Assembly: GCA_937912125.1 (NCBI GenBank)
Contig: CALDOK010000389.1
Span: 1-64,000, forward strand
Direction: 5' to 3'
Source of the DNA: an uncultured Pseudomonadota bacterium
GTDB taxonomy: Bacteria; Myxococcota_A; UBA796; JAFGLY01
DNA: 64,000 bases
Below the pieces are notes generated by a model, which searched no databases, had not been told where the DNA came from, and was given only the letters and a program-made list of their open reading frames with translations. The translations under genes were made by a program, and so were the position numbers. Shown here piece by piece: positions 27,893 through 36,825 of the stretch; position 1 is the first letter of the stretch; each line of letters starts with the position of its first letter.

Positions 27893-29818
27893 GTGTCCTT
27901 GTTCCTCGTCCTCCCGATCCTGGCCTTCTCCGCGGGCGCGGAGTCGCTGCTGAACCCGCCCCCGGGGCTGCCCGCGCCGGACCTGTCCCATCGCCCGGTC
28001 CTGGGAGTCCAGGCCCTGCCCCCCGTGCCCGCCCTCGAGGTCCGGCCGGAGCTGCTGGTGCTCACCACCGATCAGCTGGCCGCCGACAGCCGCGTGCTGC
28101 CGCGCTTCATGGCCTTCCGTGCTGCCGAGGGCTGGGCCGTGGATCTGGCCACCGAGGCCGACTGGGATCGCAGCACCGGCCAGGCCGCCGACAGCCGCCA
28201 GGACCGCATCCGCGCCTACCTGCAGGACCGCTACGCCACCGACCCTGGCGCCAGCGTGCTGCTCATCGGCGATCCGGATCCCGCGCTGGGCGACCTGCCC
28301 ATGCTCAACAGCTACCCGGTGGAGAGCCTGACCCGGTACTACCCGGACTCCACCGCCGACAACATGAGCCCCGTGCCCACGGACTTCTTCTACGCCGAGC
28401 TCTCCGGGGACTGGGACTGCGACGGCGACGGTCAGCCCTGGGATTACCCGGACGACGCCGACTGCATGGACCTCGAGCCCGAGCTGTTCGTGGGCCGGCT
28501 GCCTATCTACGGGGGCGACGCCTTGGCCCTGGACGCCTTGCTCGAGCGCACCCTGGCTCGGGATCTCGAGGCCGACAAGAGCTACCGTCTGCGGGCGCTG
28601 CTGCCTGGGGCGCTGTTCGGTGTCGCGGGTGGATCGAGCGCCTCGGGGGGCGTCTACCCCGAGCACCAGGACGGCGCGGGCGTGCTGGCCGCCCTGTACC
28701 AGGACCTCCCTGCCGCCTTCCAGCAGCAGGCGCTGCGCCTCTTCGAGGGCCAGGGCCTGCTGCCCAGCCCCTACGCCCGGGACCTGGATCTGAGCCGCGA
28801 CGCGCTGGTGGAGCAGTGGGCTCAGGGCGCGGGCCTGGTGATCTGGGCCGGACACGGCTGGTACGACTCGGTGCACCGGGTGGTGTGGGACGGCGATCTC
28901 GACGGTGACGGCCTGGGGGACGACGACGAGATCAGCTCGCCCGCCTTCCTCGACAGCTCCGACACGCCCGACCTGCGAGAGGCCGGGGGCGCGTTCACCT
29001 GGCAGATCTCCTGCGACAACAGCTGGCCTGAAGACGCAGACAACCTCTCCACGGCCATGCTCACGGGGGGCGCTGCGGGCGCCGTGGGCTCCACTCGGGT
29101 CAGCTACGGCTCCACCGGCGAGTTCGGCGAGCCCTGGGAGCCGCGGCCCGACCTGGCGGGGGGCACCACCGCCGCCTACCACTACGCCCTGCTGCTGGCC
29201 GAGGGCGCCACGGTGGGCGAGGCGCTGATGTGGACCAAGTCCGAGCTGCCCGGCGACGGCTGGGGCAAGGTCTACGAGGAGATCGACTGCACCGGCTTCG
29301 CCTGGGCCACCCGCGCGGAGTTCAACCTCTACGGCGACCCCACCCGATCCCTCGAGCTGTGCGAGCTCGACGCCGACTGCGACGACGGCAACGCCTGCAC
29401 GGGCCTCGAGCGCTGCAGCGCGGGCTTCTGCGTACACCAGGACGTGCCCGACTGCACGCATCTGGACAGCGAGTGCAGCGCCGGCCTCTGCGATCCCGAT
29501 CTGGGGGCCTGCGTGGCCCAGCCCCTGCGGGACGGGGCCAGCTGCGATGACGGCGCCTGGTGCAGCGAGGACGACTTCTGCAGCGAGGGTGTCTGCGGCG
29601 GTGAGGCCCGGGACTGCGGCAGCCGCGAGGGCTGGGAGGCCAGCTGCGACGAACAGGCAGACCAGTGTGCCTGGAGCGAGCTGGACGCCGAGGGGCCCGA
29701 CGAGGAGGACGAAGGTGGCGGGCTGTTCGGTTGCAGCGCCACTCCGCGGCGGGGGGGCTGGCTGCTGGGGCTGCTGGCGCTGGGCTTGGCGTCGCGTCGT
29801 CGGGGTCGGGGCCGTTAG
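27893..29818 (+). CDS. C25 (gingipain-like) cysteine peptidase with MYXO-CTERM anchor
   Basis: 641 aa; GTG start five bases after AGGAGG. Signal peptide MSLFLVLPILAFSAGA. The caspase-fold C25 domain spans about 45-490, with catalytic His321 in VIWAGHGWYDS and Cys374 in QISCDNSW, the His and Cys arrangement known for gingipains. An acidic, probably calcium-binding DGDLDGDGLGDDDE lies between them. A Cys-rich segment of EB/EGF-like spacing follows (DDGNACTGLERCSAGFCVHQ), then an acidic linker and a MYXO-CTERM tail: FGCSATPRRGG, hydrophobic helix, SRRRGRGR. Probably a surface-anchored or released protease. It sits in an operon with the upstream lipoprotein and probably the downstream SGNH gene. 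Confidence 0.88.
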   Translation: MSLFLVLPILAFSAGAESLLNPPPGLPAPDLSHRPVLGVQALPPVPALEVRPELLVLTTDQLAADSRVLPRFMAFRAAEGWAVDLATEADWDRSTGQAADSRQDRIRAYLQDRYATDPGASVLLIGDPDPALGDLPMLNSYPVESLTRYYPDSTADNMSPVPTDFFYAELSGDWDCDGDGQPWDYPDDADCMDLEPELFVGRLPIYGGDALALDALLERTLARDLEADKSYRLRALLPGALFGVAGGSSASGGVYPEHQDGAGVLAALYQDLPAAFQQQALRLFEGQGLLPSPYARDLDLSRDALVEQWAQGAGLVIWAGHGWYDSVHRVVWDGDLDGDGLGDDDEISSPAFLDSSDTPDLREAGGAFTWQISCDNSWPEDADNLSTAMLTGGAAGAVGSTRVSYGSTGEFGEPWEPRPDLAGGTTAAYHYALLLAEGATVGEALMWTKSELPGDGWGKVYEEIDCTGFAWATRAEFNLYGDPTRSLELCELDADCDDGNACTGLERCSAGFCVHQDVPDCTHLDSECSAGLCDPDLGACVAQPLRDGASCDDGAWCSEDDFCSEGVCGGEARDCGSREGWEASCDEQADQCAWSELDAEGPDEEDEGGGLFGCSATPRRGGWLLGLLALGLASRRRGRGR

Positions 29819-29889
29819 GTTTCCGTGCTGGAGGAGCCCTGTCCGCGAACTTCCGATCCCTGATCCCCCGCTTCGGCCTGGCGGCTGGT

Positions 29890-30786
29890 GTGCTGCTGGC
29901 CTGTGTGGGCGGCCTCGAGGCGGCGGGTCGTGCGCTCTACCCGGTGCCCGCGCTGCCCCCGCCCCTGGTCTTCGACGCCCAGACCGGCTGGGCGCTGCCC
30001 CCGCACCACCGGTCCACCATGAACAACGTGCAGCTGCGCACCAACAGCCTGGGCCTGCGGGGCCACGAGCCCGTGCTCGACCGGCCGGTCACCCGGGCCA
30101 TGGTGCTGGGCGACTCGTCGGCCTACGGCTGGATGGTGGCCGAGGAGCAGAGCTTCGCGGGGCGGCTCGAGGCCCTGGGCGGCGCTGGCCTGGACGTACA
30201 GAACGGCGGCGTGCCGGGCTTCACCTGTCCCCAGTCCCGCGCCCTGTACCAGCGGGTGCTCCCCACGGCGCCCCCCGACATCCTGGTGGTCTACAGCCTC
30301 ACCAGCGACAAGCGCATGGCCTCGGCCGGGGACTGGCCCTTGGCCGAGCCTGTCTTCGGCCCCCTGGGGCTGGTGGGCATGGGCCGCCTGGCCTCCCAGG
30401 TCTCCCTGCGGCTGCGGGCCGCCAGGGACGCTCCCTTGTCCAGCCTGCGGCTGTACCGGGCCTGTATGGACGACCTGGTGTCCGAGCAGCGGGCGCGCGG
30501 AGGCCAGGTGGTGCTGGTGGTCCCCCTGACCGTGGACGGCATCGCACCACCGCCGGGCCAGGACGAGGACCACGGCGAGCCGGTGGCCCTGCACGACCGC
30601 TACGTCGCGGTGCTCGAAGATCTGTCCCAGCGGCAGGGGGTGCCCTTGTTGGACTGCTCGGAGCTGGCCGCCGGTACCGCACCGAACGACCTGCTGCTGG
30701 ACAACGTACACCCCAACGCGCGGGGCCACGCGCTGATCGCCGACGCGCTGCACCGCCTGCTGCGCGAGCAGGGTTGGCTGCAGTGA
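29890..30786 (+). CDS. SGNH/GDSL-type hydrolase
   Basis: 298 aa from GTG 29890, the first canonical start after the peptidase gene. The frame is open upstream, and a strong GGAGGAG (29830-29836) precedes an in-frame CTG (29839), which would give a fuller N-terminal hydrophobic anchor. SGNH blocks: MVLGDSSAYGW (Ser nucleophile), NGGVPGFTCPQS (Gly block), and DNVHPNARGHALIADAL (D-x-x-H near the C-terminus). Family members are esterases, lipases or O-acetyl hydrolases of lipids and polysaccharides. A single N-terminal hydrophobic segment suggests periplasmic exposure. It is convergent with fdhE, with 16 bases between stops. Substrate unknown. Confidence 0.82.
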   Translation: MLLACVGGLEAAGRALYPVPALPPPLVFDAQTGWALPPHHRSTMNNVQLRTNSLGLRGHEPVLDRPVTRAMVLGDSSAYGWMVAEEQSFAGRLEALGGAGLDVQNGGVPGFTCPQSRALYQRVLPTAPPDILVVYSLTSDKRMASAGDWPLAEPVFGPLGLVGMGRLASQVSLRLRAARDAPLSSLRLYRACMDDLVSEQRARGGQVVLVVPLTVDGIAPPPGQDEDHGEPVALHDRYVAVLEDLSQRQGVPLLDCSELAAGTAPNDLLLDNVHPNARGHALIADALHRLLREQGWLQ

Positions 30787-30802
30787 CGGCCCGACCGGGG
30801 GA

Positions 30803-31720
30803 TCAACCCGTGGCGGTGTAGCCTGGGCCTGTGCCGTAGCCGTGTTGCCCTGCCAGCAGATCCAGGTGGAGGCTCAGGATGTCCTCGGCCACGGGGACCA
30901 CAGCGGCGCCGGGAGCCAGCCTGCGCTCGTCCACGGTCTTGATCGCGCCCTGGCAGGCGTCACAGGTCTCGATCCAGGCGCTGTCCTGGTCGTCCAGGCG
31001 CAGGAAGGCGAGCTGCTGCTGGTCGTCGCTCCCACAGCGCGGGCACCCGATGCGCGGGTACTGCCAGGAGGAGCCACACAGGCCGCAGTGCAGGTGGCGC
31101 TTGCCCTCGCCCTGGCGGCTGAGCGTCGCGAGGCCCGCTGGGCTGCCGCAGTAGGGACAGGCGCCCGTGGGTCGACCGGCGGCGGCGATGTGATCGGCGC
31201 TCACCAGGCGGGTGGCCAGGGCGAGGAAGGGCGCCGCCAGGGTGCGGCCCAGGAAGCTCACGGCTTGGATGGGGGCGCCGAAGCGGGCGGCGATGGCCTC
31301 GAGGTCCTGAGGATCGGCCTGGATGGCGGCACGGGCGAGCTGCGCCAGGAACAAGGGCTCGTCCACAGCTGCGGCCTCGAGGGCGTCCAGGGCGTCGCTG
31401 GGCTGGCCCAGCGCTCGGGTGGCGGCCACCATCGCCAGCCACAGCTCGCCCATGGGCTGGGCAGGGAGGTCGAAGGCATCGAGGGCCAGCAGGGGGCCGC
31501 CGAGGGCGGGGGGGGTGCTCAGGGCGGGGAGCGTGGAGCAGAGGCCCTCCAGCACCGCGACCTGGGCGCCCAGCACGGCCTGGCGGAAGTCGAGCCAGGC
31601 CGGGGAGCTCTGGTCGAGGCCCCGGGCCGCGGCGAGCCGGGCGGCGAGCGCCACGAGGCCGGGCTCGTCCATGGGCTTGGCGGGGGTGATGCCGTGGGGA
31701 TTGCTGGACTGGGGGGCCAT
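30803..31720 (-). CDS. fdhE: Formate dehydrogenase accessory protein FdhE
   Basis: 305 aa, matching the family length. The C-terminal half has the FdhE zinc-ribbon/rubredoxin-like cysteines as four pairs: CPYCGSP, HCGLCGSSW, CPRCGSDD and CDACQGA. FdhE is a cytoplasmic chaperone that binds the catalytic subunit and is required for activity of Tat-exported respiratory formate dehydrogenases. It lies 83 bases downstream of fdhB on the same strand, completing fdhA-fdhB-fdhE. The ATG at 31720 is the only good start; a clear Shine-Dalgarno is not visible. Confidence 0.92.
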   Translation of the reverse strand: MAPQSSNPHGITPAKPMDEPGLVALAARLAAARGLDQSSPAWLDFRQAVLGAQVAVLEGLCSTLPALSTPPALGGPLLALDAFDLPAQPMGELWLAMVAATRALGQPSDALDALEAAAVDEPLFLAQLARAAIQADPQDLEAIAARFGAPIQAVSFLGRTLAAPFLALATRLVSADHIAAAGRPTGACPYCGSPAGLATLSRQGEGKRHLHCGLCGSSWQYPRIGCPRCGSDDQQQLAFLRLDDQDSAWIETCDACQGAIKTVDERRLAPGAAVVPVAEDILSLHLDLLAGQHGYGTGPGYTATG

Positions 31721-31803
31721 GGGATGGTCCGGGAGAGAGTGTGGCAGGAGGGGCGGCGTCCTCCAGGAGAACGCCGCTCATCGTCGCTGGTTGCCGCTGA
31801 TGG

Positions 31804-32655
31804 TCAGCGCTTGGTCGCCTTGCGCTCGGCCAGCCTGCTGAGGCCCGCCGCCAGCAGTCCACCGGCGGCCAGGGCCGCCATGCCGGGACCACCTGCGGTG
31901 CGCACGGGCACGGGCTGCTGCGCCTGCCAGGCCGCCCAGGCGCGCTGAGCTTCGCGCCGGATGGTACCCATGTCGGCCTTGGCCTCGACGATGCCGTACT
32001 GAGCGAAGGGGCCGGGCAGCACGTAGATGGAGTGCAGGCCGCCGTGCTCCTCGACGCCGTAGACCGTGACCTCCTTGCAGCCGGCCTTCTTCAGGGCGGC
32101 GGCCTGGGCCTGGGCCTTGGCCACCATGTCGGCGCGCGGGCCGTAGTCCAGCGCGTCGGTGCAGCAGGTGTTCACACAGGCGGGGGAGAGGCCCTCGGCC
32201 ACGCGGTCCACACAGCCGGTGCACTTGCGGGACTTCTTCGCCTCGGGGTCTACGTGGGGAACGCCGTAGGGGCAGGCCGCCGCGCAGGCGCCACAGCCGA
32301 TGCAGCGCTCGGCGTCGACGGTGACCGTGCCGTACTCGGTGCGGTGCATGGCCTTGGGGCCGCCCTCTTCGGCGGGCTGCACCGGGCAGGCCTCGATGCA
32401 CTTGGCGTCGGTGCAGTGCATGCAGGTCTCGCGCCGGAAGAACCACTTGACCCCGCAGTCGTCGCAGGCCAGCTCGTGGAACTTGATCAGCGTCCAGGTG
32501 CTGGCGGACAGCGCCGCCGGGTTCTGGTAGCCGCCGGGCGCCGCGAAGAACTCGGTCTTCTCCGCGGGCAGCTGGTTCCACTGCTTGCACGCGACCTGGC
32601 AGCCGCGGCAGGCCATGCACAGAGAGCCATCGTAGTAGAAGCTGTTGTCAGCCAT
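31804..32655 (-). CDS. fdhB: Formate dehydrogenase iron-sulfur (beta) subunit
   Basis: 283 aa. It carries electrons from the catalytic subunit through four [4Fe-4S] clusters. Four Cys groups are visible: CMACRGCQVAC (Cys13-Cys23), CDDCG with CMHCTDAKCIEACP, CIGCGACAAACPYG, and CTGCVDR with CVNTCC. The C-terminus ends in a hydrophobic stretch (about 250-275) followed by RLAERKATKR, like the membrane anchor helix of FdnH/FdoH. Its ATG is one base after the fdhA stop, with AAGGAGG inside the end of fdhA, so translation is coupled. No cytochrome b gamma subunit gene is nearby. Confidence 0.93.
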   Translation of the reverse strand: MADNSFYYDGSLCMACRGCQVACKQWNQLPAEKTEFFAAPGGYQNPAALSASTWTLIKFHELACDDCGVKWFFRRETCMHCTDAKCIEACPVQPAEEGGPKAMHRTEYGTVTVDAERCIGCGACAAACPYGVPHVDPEAKKSRKCTGCVDRVAEGLSPACVNTCCTDALDYGPRADMVAKAQAQAAALKKAGCKEVTVYGVEEHGGLHSIYVLPGPFAQYGIVEAKADMGTIRREAQRAWAAWQAQQPVPVRTAGGPGMAALAAGGLLAAGLSRLAERKATKR

Positions 32656-32656
32656 C

Positions 32657-35600
32657 TCAGGCCTCCTTCGTGATGTTGCAGAGGAACGCCTTGAACTCGG
32701 GGATCATGGTGTTGGCGTCGCCCACGTGCGGGGTCAGGTCGTTCGCCGTGGCGCCTGTGGCCAGGCCTCGGTAGCCGAAGTGCCAGATCATGCCGACCTG
32801 GTGGACCGTCTTGCCGCTGACCACGAAGGGCCGCAGCCGCTTGGTGACCACCGCCCGCAGGGGGATGGCACCACGCTTGGAGCTGACGGTGACCATGTCG
32901 CCGTTGGCGATGCCCTTCTCGGCGGCGAGCTCTTCGGACATCTCCACGAAGGGCTCGGGCACCAGCTCGTTGAGCCAGGGCAGGCTGCGGGTCATGGCGC
33001 CGGCCTGCCAGTGCTCGGTGACGCGGTAGGTGGTGGCCACGATGGGGAAGTCGGTGCTGTTGCCGACCTCTTCGGGGTGCCAGATCTTGATCACCGGGCT
33101 GTTCTGCTGGCCCGACATGGCGTTGTCCACCGGAGACTCGAGGGGCTCGTAGTGCTCGGGCAGGGGGCCGTCCACGAGGGAGTTGGCGAACAGGCAGGCG
33201 TGGCCTTCCTTGCGCATGATGAAGGAGTACTTGGCCTTGTCGTCGGGGGTTCCGTCCTCCTGCAGCATGGGGGGCCAGCCGCCGTCGGGCACGTCGCCCC
33301 TCCACTTGCCGCTATCGCGGTCGAAGGCCACCACGGGCTTGTCGGGGGCCCAGGGGTGGCCCTTGGCGTCGCAGCTGGCGCGGTTGTAGATGATGCGGCG
33401 GTTGACCGGCCAGCACCAGGACCAGTTGGGGTTCAGCCCGATGGGGTCTTCTTCCGGTGTGGACGCGACGCGCTTGGCCAGGCGGTTGACGGGCTGGCCG
33501 TCCTCGAGGACATAGCTGCCGCAGTACAGCCAGTTGCCGGAGCAGGTGGAGCCGTCGTCCTGCAGGAAGGCGAAGCTGGGGACCAGGTCGCCCTTCTTGT
33601 ACAGGGTGCCCTTGACCTCCTTGTCCTCCGTGAACCAGCCGTTGATGTGCTTGGCCACGGCGTGGGCGTCGGGCTCTTCGGTCTCGCCATAGGGCCAGTG
33701 CAGGTTGAGGATGGGATCGGGCAGGGCGCCGCCCTGGGCGTACAAGGCCTTGAGGCGGGCCTGCAGCTGAGTGAGGATCCAGAGGTCGGACTTGGACTCG
33801 CCCACGGGCTCGATGGCCTTGTAGCGCCACTGACCCCAGCGACCGGAGTTGGTGACCGAGCCTTCCTTCTCGACCGAGCCGGCTGCGGGCAGCATGAAGA
33901 CCTCGGTGCCGATGTCGGCGGTCACGGCGCCGGGACGCTGCCAGAAGGCCATGGACTCGGTCTCCCAGAGGTCGACCGCCACGTACCAGTCCAGCTTGCC
34001 CAGGGCGCGCTTCTCGAGGGTGGCGTTGGGGCCGCCCACGGCGGGGTTCTGACCCAGGGTGATCAGGCCCTTGATGCGCCCCTTGTCCATGGCCTCGAAC
34101 AGGGCGATGTGGGAGTAGTTCTCGCTGCGCTTGGGCAGCCACTCGTAGGCGAAGTCGTTCTCGGCGGTGGCCGCGTCGCCCCAGAATGACTTGAGCAGGC
34201 TGACGGTGTACTTCGAGTAGTTACCCCACCAGTTGGCGCTCTTGGGGTCGTTGGTGGTGGGGGTCCACTTGTCCAGGTAGGCCTGCAGGCTCGTGTTGTC
34301 CGCCGTGGGGCACTTGAGGTAGCCCGGGAGGATGTGGAACAGCAGGCAGTGGTCGGTGGAGCCCTGGACATTGGACTCGCCCCGCAGGGCGTTGATGCCG
34401 CCGCCCGCCACGCCGATGTTGCCCAGCAGCAGCTGCAGGATCACGTAGCTGCGGATGTTCTGGGTGCCGTGGGTGTGCTGCGTGGTGCCCATGGCGTACA
34501 TGATCGTGCCGGACAGCTCGGGCTTGTTGCACTCGGCGTAGGTCTTGGCGACCTCCTCGAGCTTGGCCTTGGGGCAGCCGGTGATGTCGCTGGCCATGTC
34601 CAGGGTGTAGCGAGCGAAGTGGGCCTTGAGGAGCTGGTAGACGCAGTTGGGGTCCTGCAGCGTGGGGTCCTTGAGGATCACGCCAGCGTCGTCGACCTGG
34701 AAGTCCCAGCCCTTCTTGTCGTAGGCACCGTCCTTGATCTTTCCGAACAAGCCCTCTTTGAACCTGAACTTCTTGTCTACCAGGAACGACGCGTTGGTGT
34801 GGGCCACCACGTAGTCCTTCTGGATCAGGTCGTGGTCGAGCACGTACTTGATCATCGCGCCGATGAACGCGATGTCGGTGCCAGAGCGCAGGGGGGCGTA
34901 GATGTCGGCCTTGGACGAGGTGCGCGTGAAGCGCGGGTCGACGGAGATGAGCTTGCCGCCGTTGTCCTTGGCCTTCATCACGTACTTGAAGCTGATGGGA
35001 TGGTTCTCAGCGGCGTTGGAGCCGATGATCATGATGCGGTCGGCGTGCTGGATGTCGATCCAGTGGTTGGTCATCGCGCCGCGACCGAAGGATGCCGCCA
35101 AACTGGCGACGGTGCTGCTGTGTCATATGCGGGCCTGGTGCTCGAGGAACACCACGCCCAGGGCGCGCGCCAGCTTGGAGTAGGTGTAGCACTCCTCGTT
35201 GTCCAGGGCGGCGCCGCCCATGCAGGCGATGCCCTCGGTGCGGTTGATCACGCGACCCTGGCTGTCGGTGGTCTGGAAGGTCTCGTCGCGGGTGGCCTTG
35301 ATCTTCTCGGCGATGCGATCGAGGGCCCAGTCCCAGGACTTCTCTTCCCACTTGTCCGAGCCTGCGGCCCGGTACTTGACGCCCGTGAGTCGGCGCTCGT
35401 TGTTGGGGACCTGGTACAGGGCCGAGCCCTTGGCGCACAGCGACCCCTGGTTGATGGGGTGGTCCGGGTCGCCCTCGGTGTTGATGACCTTGCCATCGGC
35501 TGCCGTGACCAGCAGGCCGCAGCCTACGCCGCAGTAGGGGCAGATGGTGGTGGTGACCTTGCCCTTCTTGGGGGTGGCTTGCTGGGCGTAGGCTGCGCTT

Positions 35601-35689
35601 GGGCGCAGATCGAGCCCCAGGAAGCCCAACGCGCCTGCAGCGCCCGTGGCGCCGGCCGTGGCCAGGAAAGTCCTGCGTTGCATCTTCAT
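32657..35689 (-). CDS. fdhA: Formate dehydrogenase catalytic (alpha) subunit, selenoprotein
   Basis: 1010 aa if the TGA at 35123-35125 is read as selenocysteine (residue 189); E. coli FdnG is of similar size with Sec196. Start ATG 35689 begins a Tat signal (QRRTFLATAG, cleavage near AYA about residue 35). A [4Fe-4S] site follows (Cys50, Cys53, Cys57, Cys85: CPYCGVGC...GSLCAKG). Around the UGA the protein reads EHQARI-U-HSSTVASLAASFGRGAMTN, the hallmark of Sec formate dehydrogenases. Mo/W-bis-MGD binding regions follow. It oxidises formate to CO2 in the periplasm. A simple ORF call breaks it into 35123-35689 and 32657-35101. First gene of fdhA-fdhB-fdhE. Confidence 0.95.
35096..35108 (-). promoter_or_regulatory. 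Candidate bacterial SECIS hairpin
   Basis: Just 3' of the UGA on the fdhA message: CGCCA, loop GUU, UGGCG. The loop is about 20-22 bases after the UGA, in the range used by bacterial SelB-binding SECIS elements. The E. coli loop sequence GGUCU is not present, so SelB recognition may differ here. Confidence 0.55.
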
Positions 35690-35708
35690 ACCGCTTCCTC
35701 CGGTGATG

Positions 35709-35729
35709 TCCCCCAGCTTCTGTGGGGGA
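35709..35729 (-). promoter_or_regulatory. Hairpin in fdhA leader
   Basis: TCCCCCA, 7-base loop, TGGGGGA: a perfect 7-bp stem ending 20 bases upstream of the fdhA start. It could control translation or mRNA stability. It is too small for a Moco riboswitch. Confidence 0.35.
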
Positions 35730-35834
35730 ACATGAGCCGCCAGGGCCCGCGTCGGGCTCTGGTCAGGGGAAGGGCCTATGGCTGCACAGATCTCGAAGCC
35801 CCGCACAGGTCCTGATCGGGATCATGCGCGAGGT

Positions 35835-35842
35835 CTTATATA
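35835..35842 (-). promoter_or_regulatory. Candidate -10 region for fdh operon
   Basis: On the minus strand TATATAAG stands out as the only AT-rich run in the 226-base region upstream of fdhA (about 150 bases from the ATG). No convincing -35 hexamer was seen, so this is a candidate only. Confidence 0.25.
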
Positions 35843-35882
35843 GCTCGGAACCCGCGAAGGACGCTGGATTTCCCCTATCGAT

Positions 35883-35898
35883 GTGCACCGTGGTGCAC
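35883..35898. promoter_or_regulatory. Inverted repeat GTGCACC-GT-GGTGCAC
   Basis: A perfect 7-bp inverted repeat with a 2-base centre, between the lipoprotein stop (35916) and the fdhA leader. It could be an operator for fdhA or a terminator for the gene before it. Confidence 0.35.
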
Positions 35899-35915
35899 GA
35901 CGGTATCGCTCGAAC

Positions 35916-36812
35916 TCAGTCCCTGCAGCAGAGCACGCCACCCTTGTCGGAGTTGCCCACCGGGTTGCCGTCGTAGCTGCAGGAGCTGCCCCAGCAGCCT
36001 TTCTTGGTGACCAGCTCGCCCTCGTGGTAGTGGCTGTCGCTGTCGCCGAAGCACTCCCACGGTCCGTGGCTGGGCTCGGCTTCGTTGTAGCCGCAGCTGC
36101 CTTGGTTCATGCTGGCGATCACGCGGTTGAGCACGCCGCAGTTCTTGTCCGAGGTGAGCTGGGTGCCCAGGTTGCCGCAGCCGAAGATGTCGTTGCCGTT
36201 GGGGCTGGAGTCGTCGCACACCGAGCCGTTGTCGCTGTGCTGCTGCACGGCGAAGATCAGGGCCTTGTCAGGGGTGCCAGAGGGCACAGCGTCGTCGCAG
36301 CTGCCGGCCATGGCCGCCACCTCGGTCTTGCCCTCGCACACGTGCCAGCCCTCGGCGCACAGGTCCGCGGCGCTGCAGCCTTCGCCCTCGGCGTTCCAGC
36401 TGTCGTCGCCCGAGCCGTGGCTGCAGGTGGGGGCCAGATCCGAGCGGGTGATGCCGCCCACGCTCCAGCCGCCGGAGCAGGCGGCGATGTCGGGGTAGGC
36501 GCTCCAGTCCAGGTAGCCCTCGCGTTCGCCGTCGGAGCAGCCCGCTTCGGGGTCGGTCTCTGGTGGGTCGTCTACTGGTGGGTCGTCGAACTCCAGGGGG
36601 TTGCCCTGGATCTCCACGGGCTGGTCCGTCTCGTCGGGCGGGGACTCGATGGGGATCGCCGTGTCCTCGACGTAGTGCTGGTCCAGCTCCTTCTGGAAGC
36701 CCACCTCGTAGTCCATGCAGCCCAGCGCGCCTGTGCTCATGGCCAAGATGATGCCGTTGCGGAAGATCGTCGTGGCGGGGACGGGGATCCAGACTTCGAG
36801 GGTGCGCGCCAT
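35916..36812 (-). CDS. Cys-rich lipoprotein, function unknown
   Basis: 298 aa; ATG 36812. A hydrophobic N-terminus ends in a plausible lipobox (ALGC at about 29-32), followed by a Pro/Asp/Glu linker (to about residue 90). The Cys-rich domain begins at GCSDGEREGYLDWSAYPDIA. It contains CSAADLCAEGWHVC in the middle and CWGSSCSYDGNPVG with a final GVLCCRD. I recognise no catalytic residues; the even spacing of cysteines suggests disulfides outside the cell. It lies 13 bases downstream of the TrmB-like regulator and is probably cotranscribed with it. Confidence 0.7.
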   Translation of the reverse strand: MARTLEVWIPVPATTIFRNGIILAMSTGALGCMDYEVGFQKELDQHYVEDTAIPIESPPDETDQPVEIQGNPLEFDDPPVDDPPETDPEAGCSDGEREGYLDWSAYPDIAACSGGWSVGGITRSDLAPTCSHGSGDDSWNAEGEGCSAADLCAEGWHVCEGKTEVAAMAGSCDDAVPSGTPDKALIFAVQQHSDNGSVCDDSSPNGNDIFGCGNLGTQLTSDKNCGVLNRVIASMNQGSCGYNEAEPSHGPWECFGDSDSHYHEGELVTKKGCWGSSCSYDGNPVGNSDKGGVLCCRD

Positions 36813-36825
36813 GGGGACCTCGGGG

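Noticed and set aside
26540-29461. 973-aa minus-strand open frame
   Set aside because: Antisense to the lipoprotein and C25 peptidase genes; no domain or signal, typical GC-rich shadow.
35123-35689. Short separate molybdopterin protein or pseudogene
   Set aside because: It is the N-terminal part of fdhA before the Sec UGA; both sides are intact and in the same frame.
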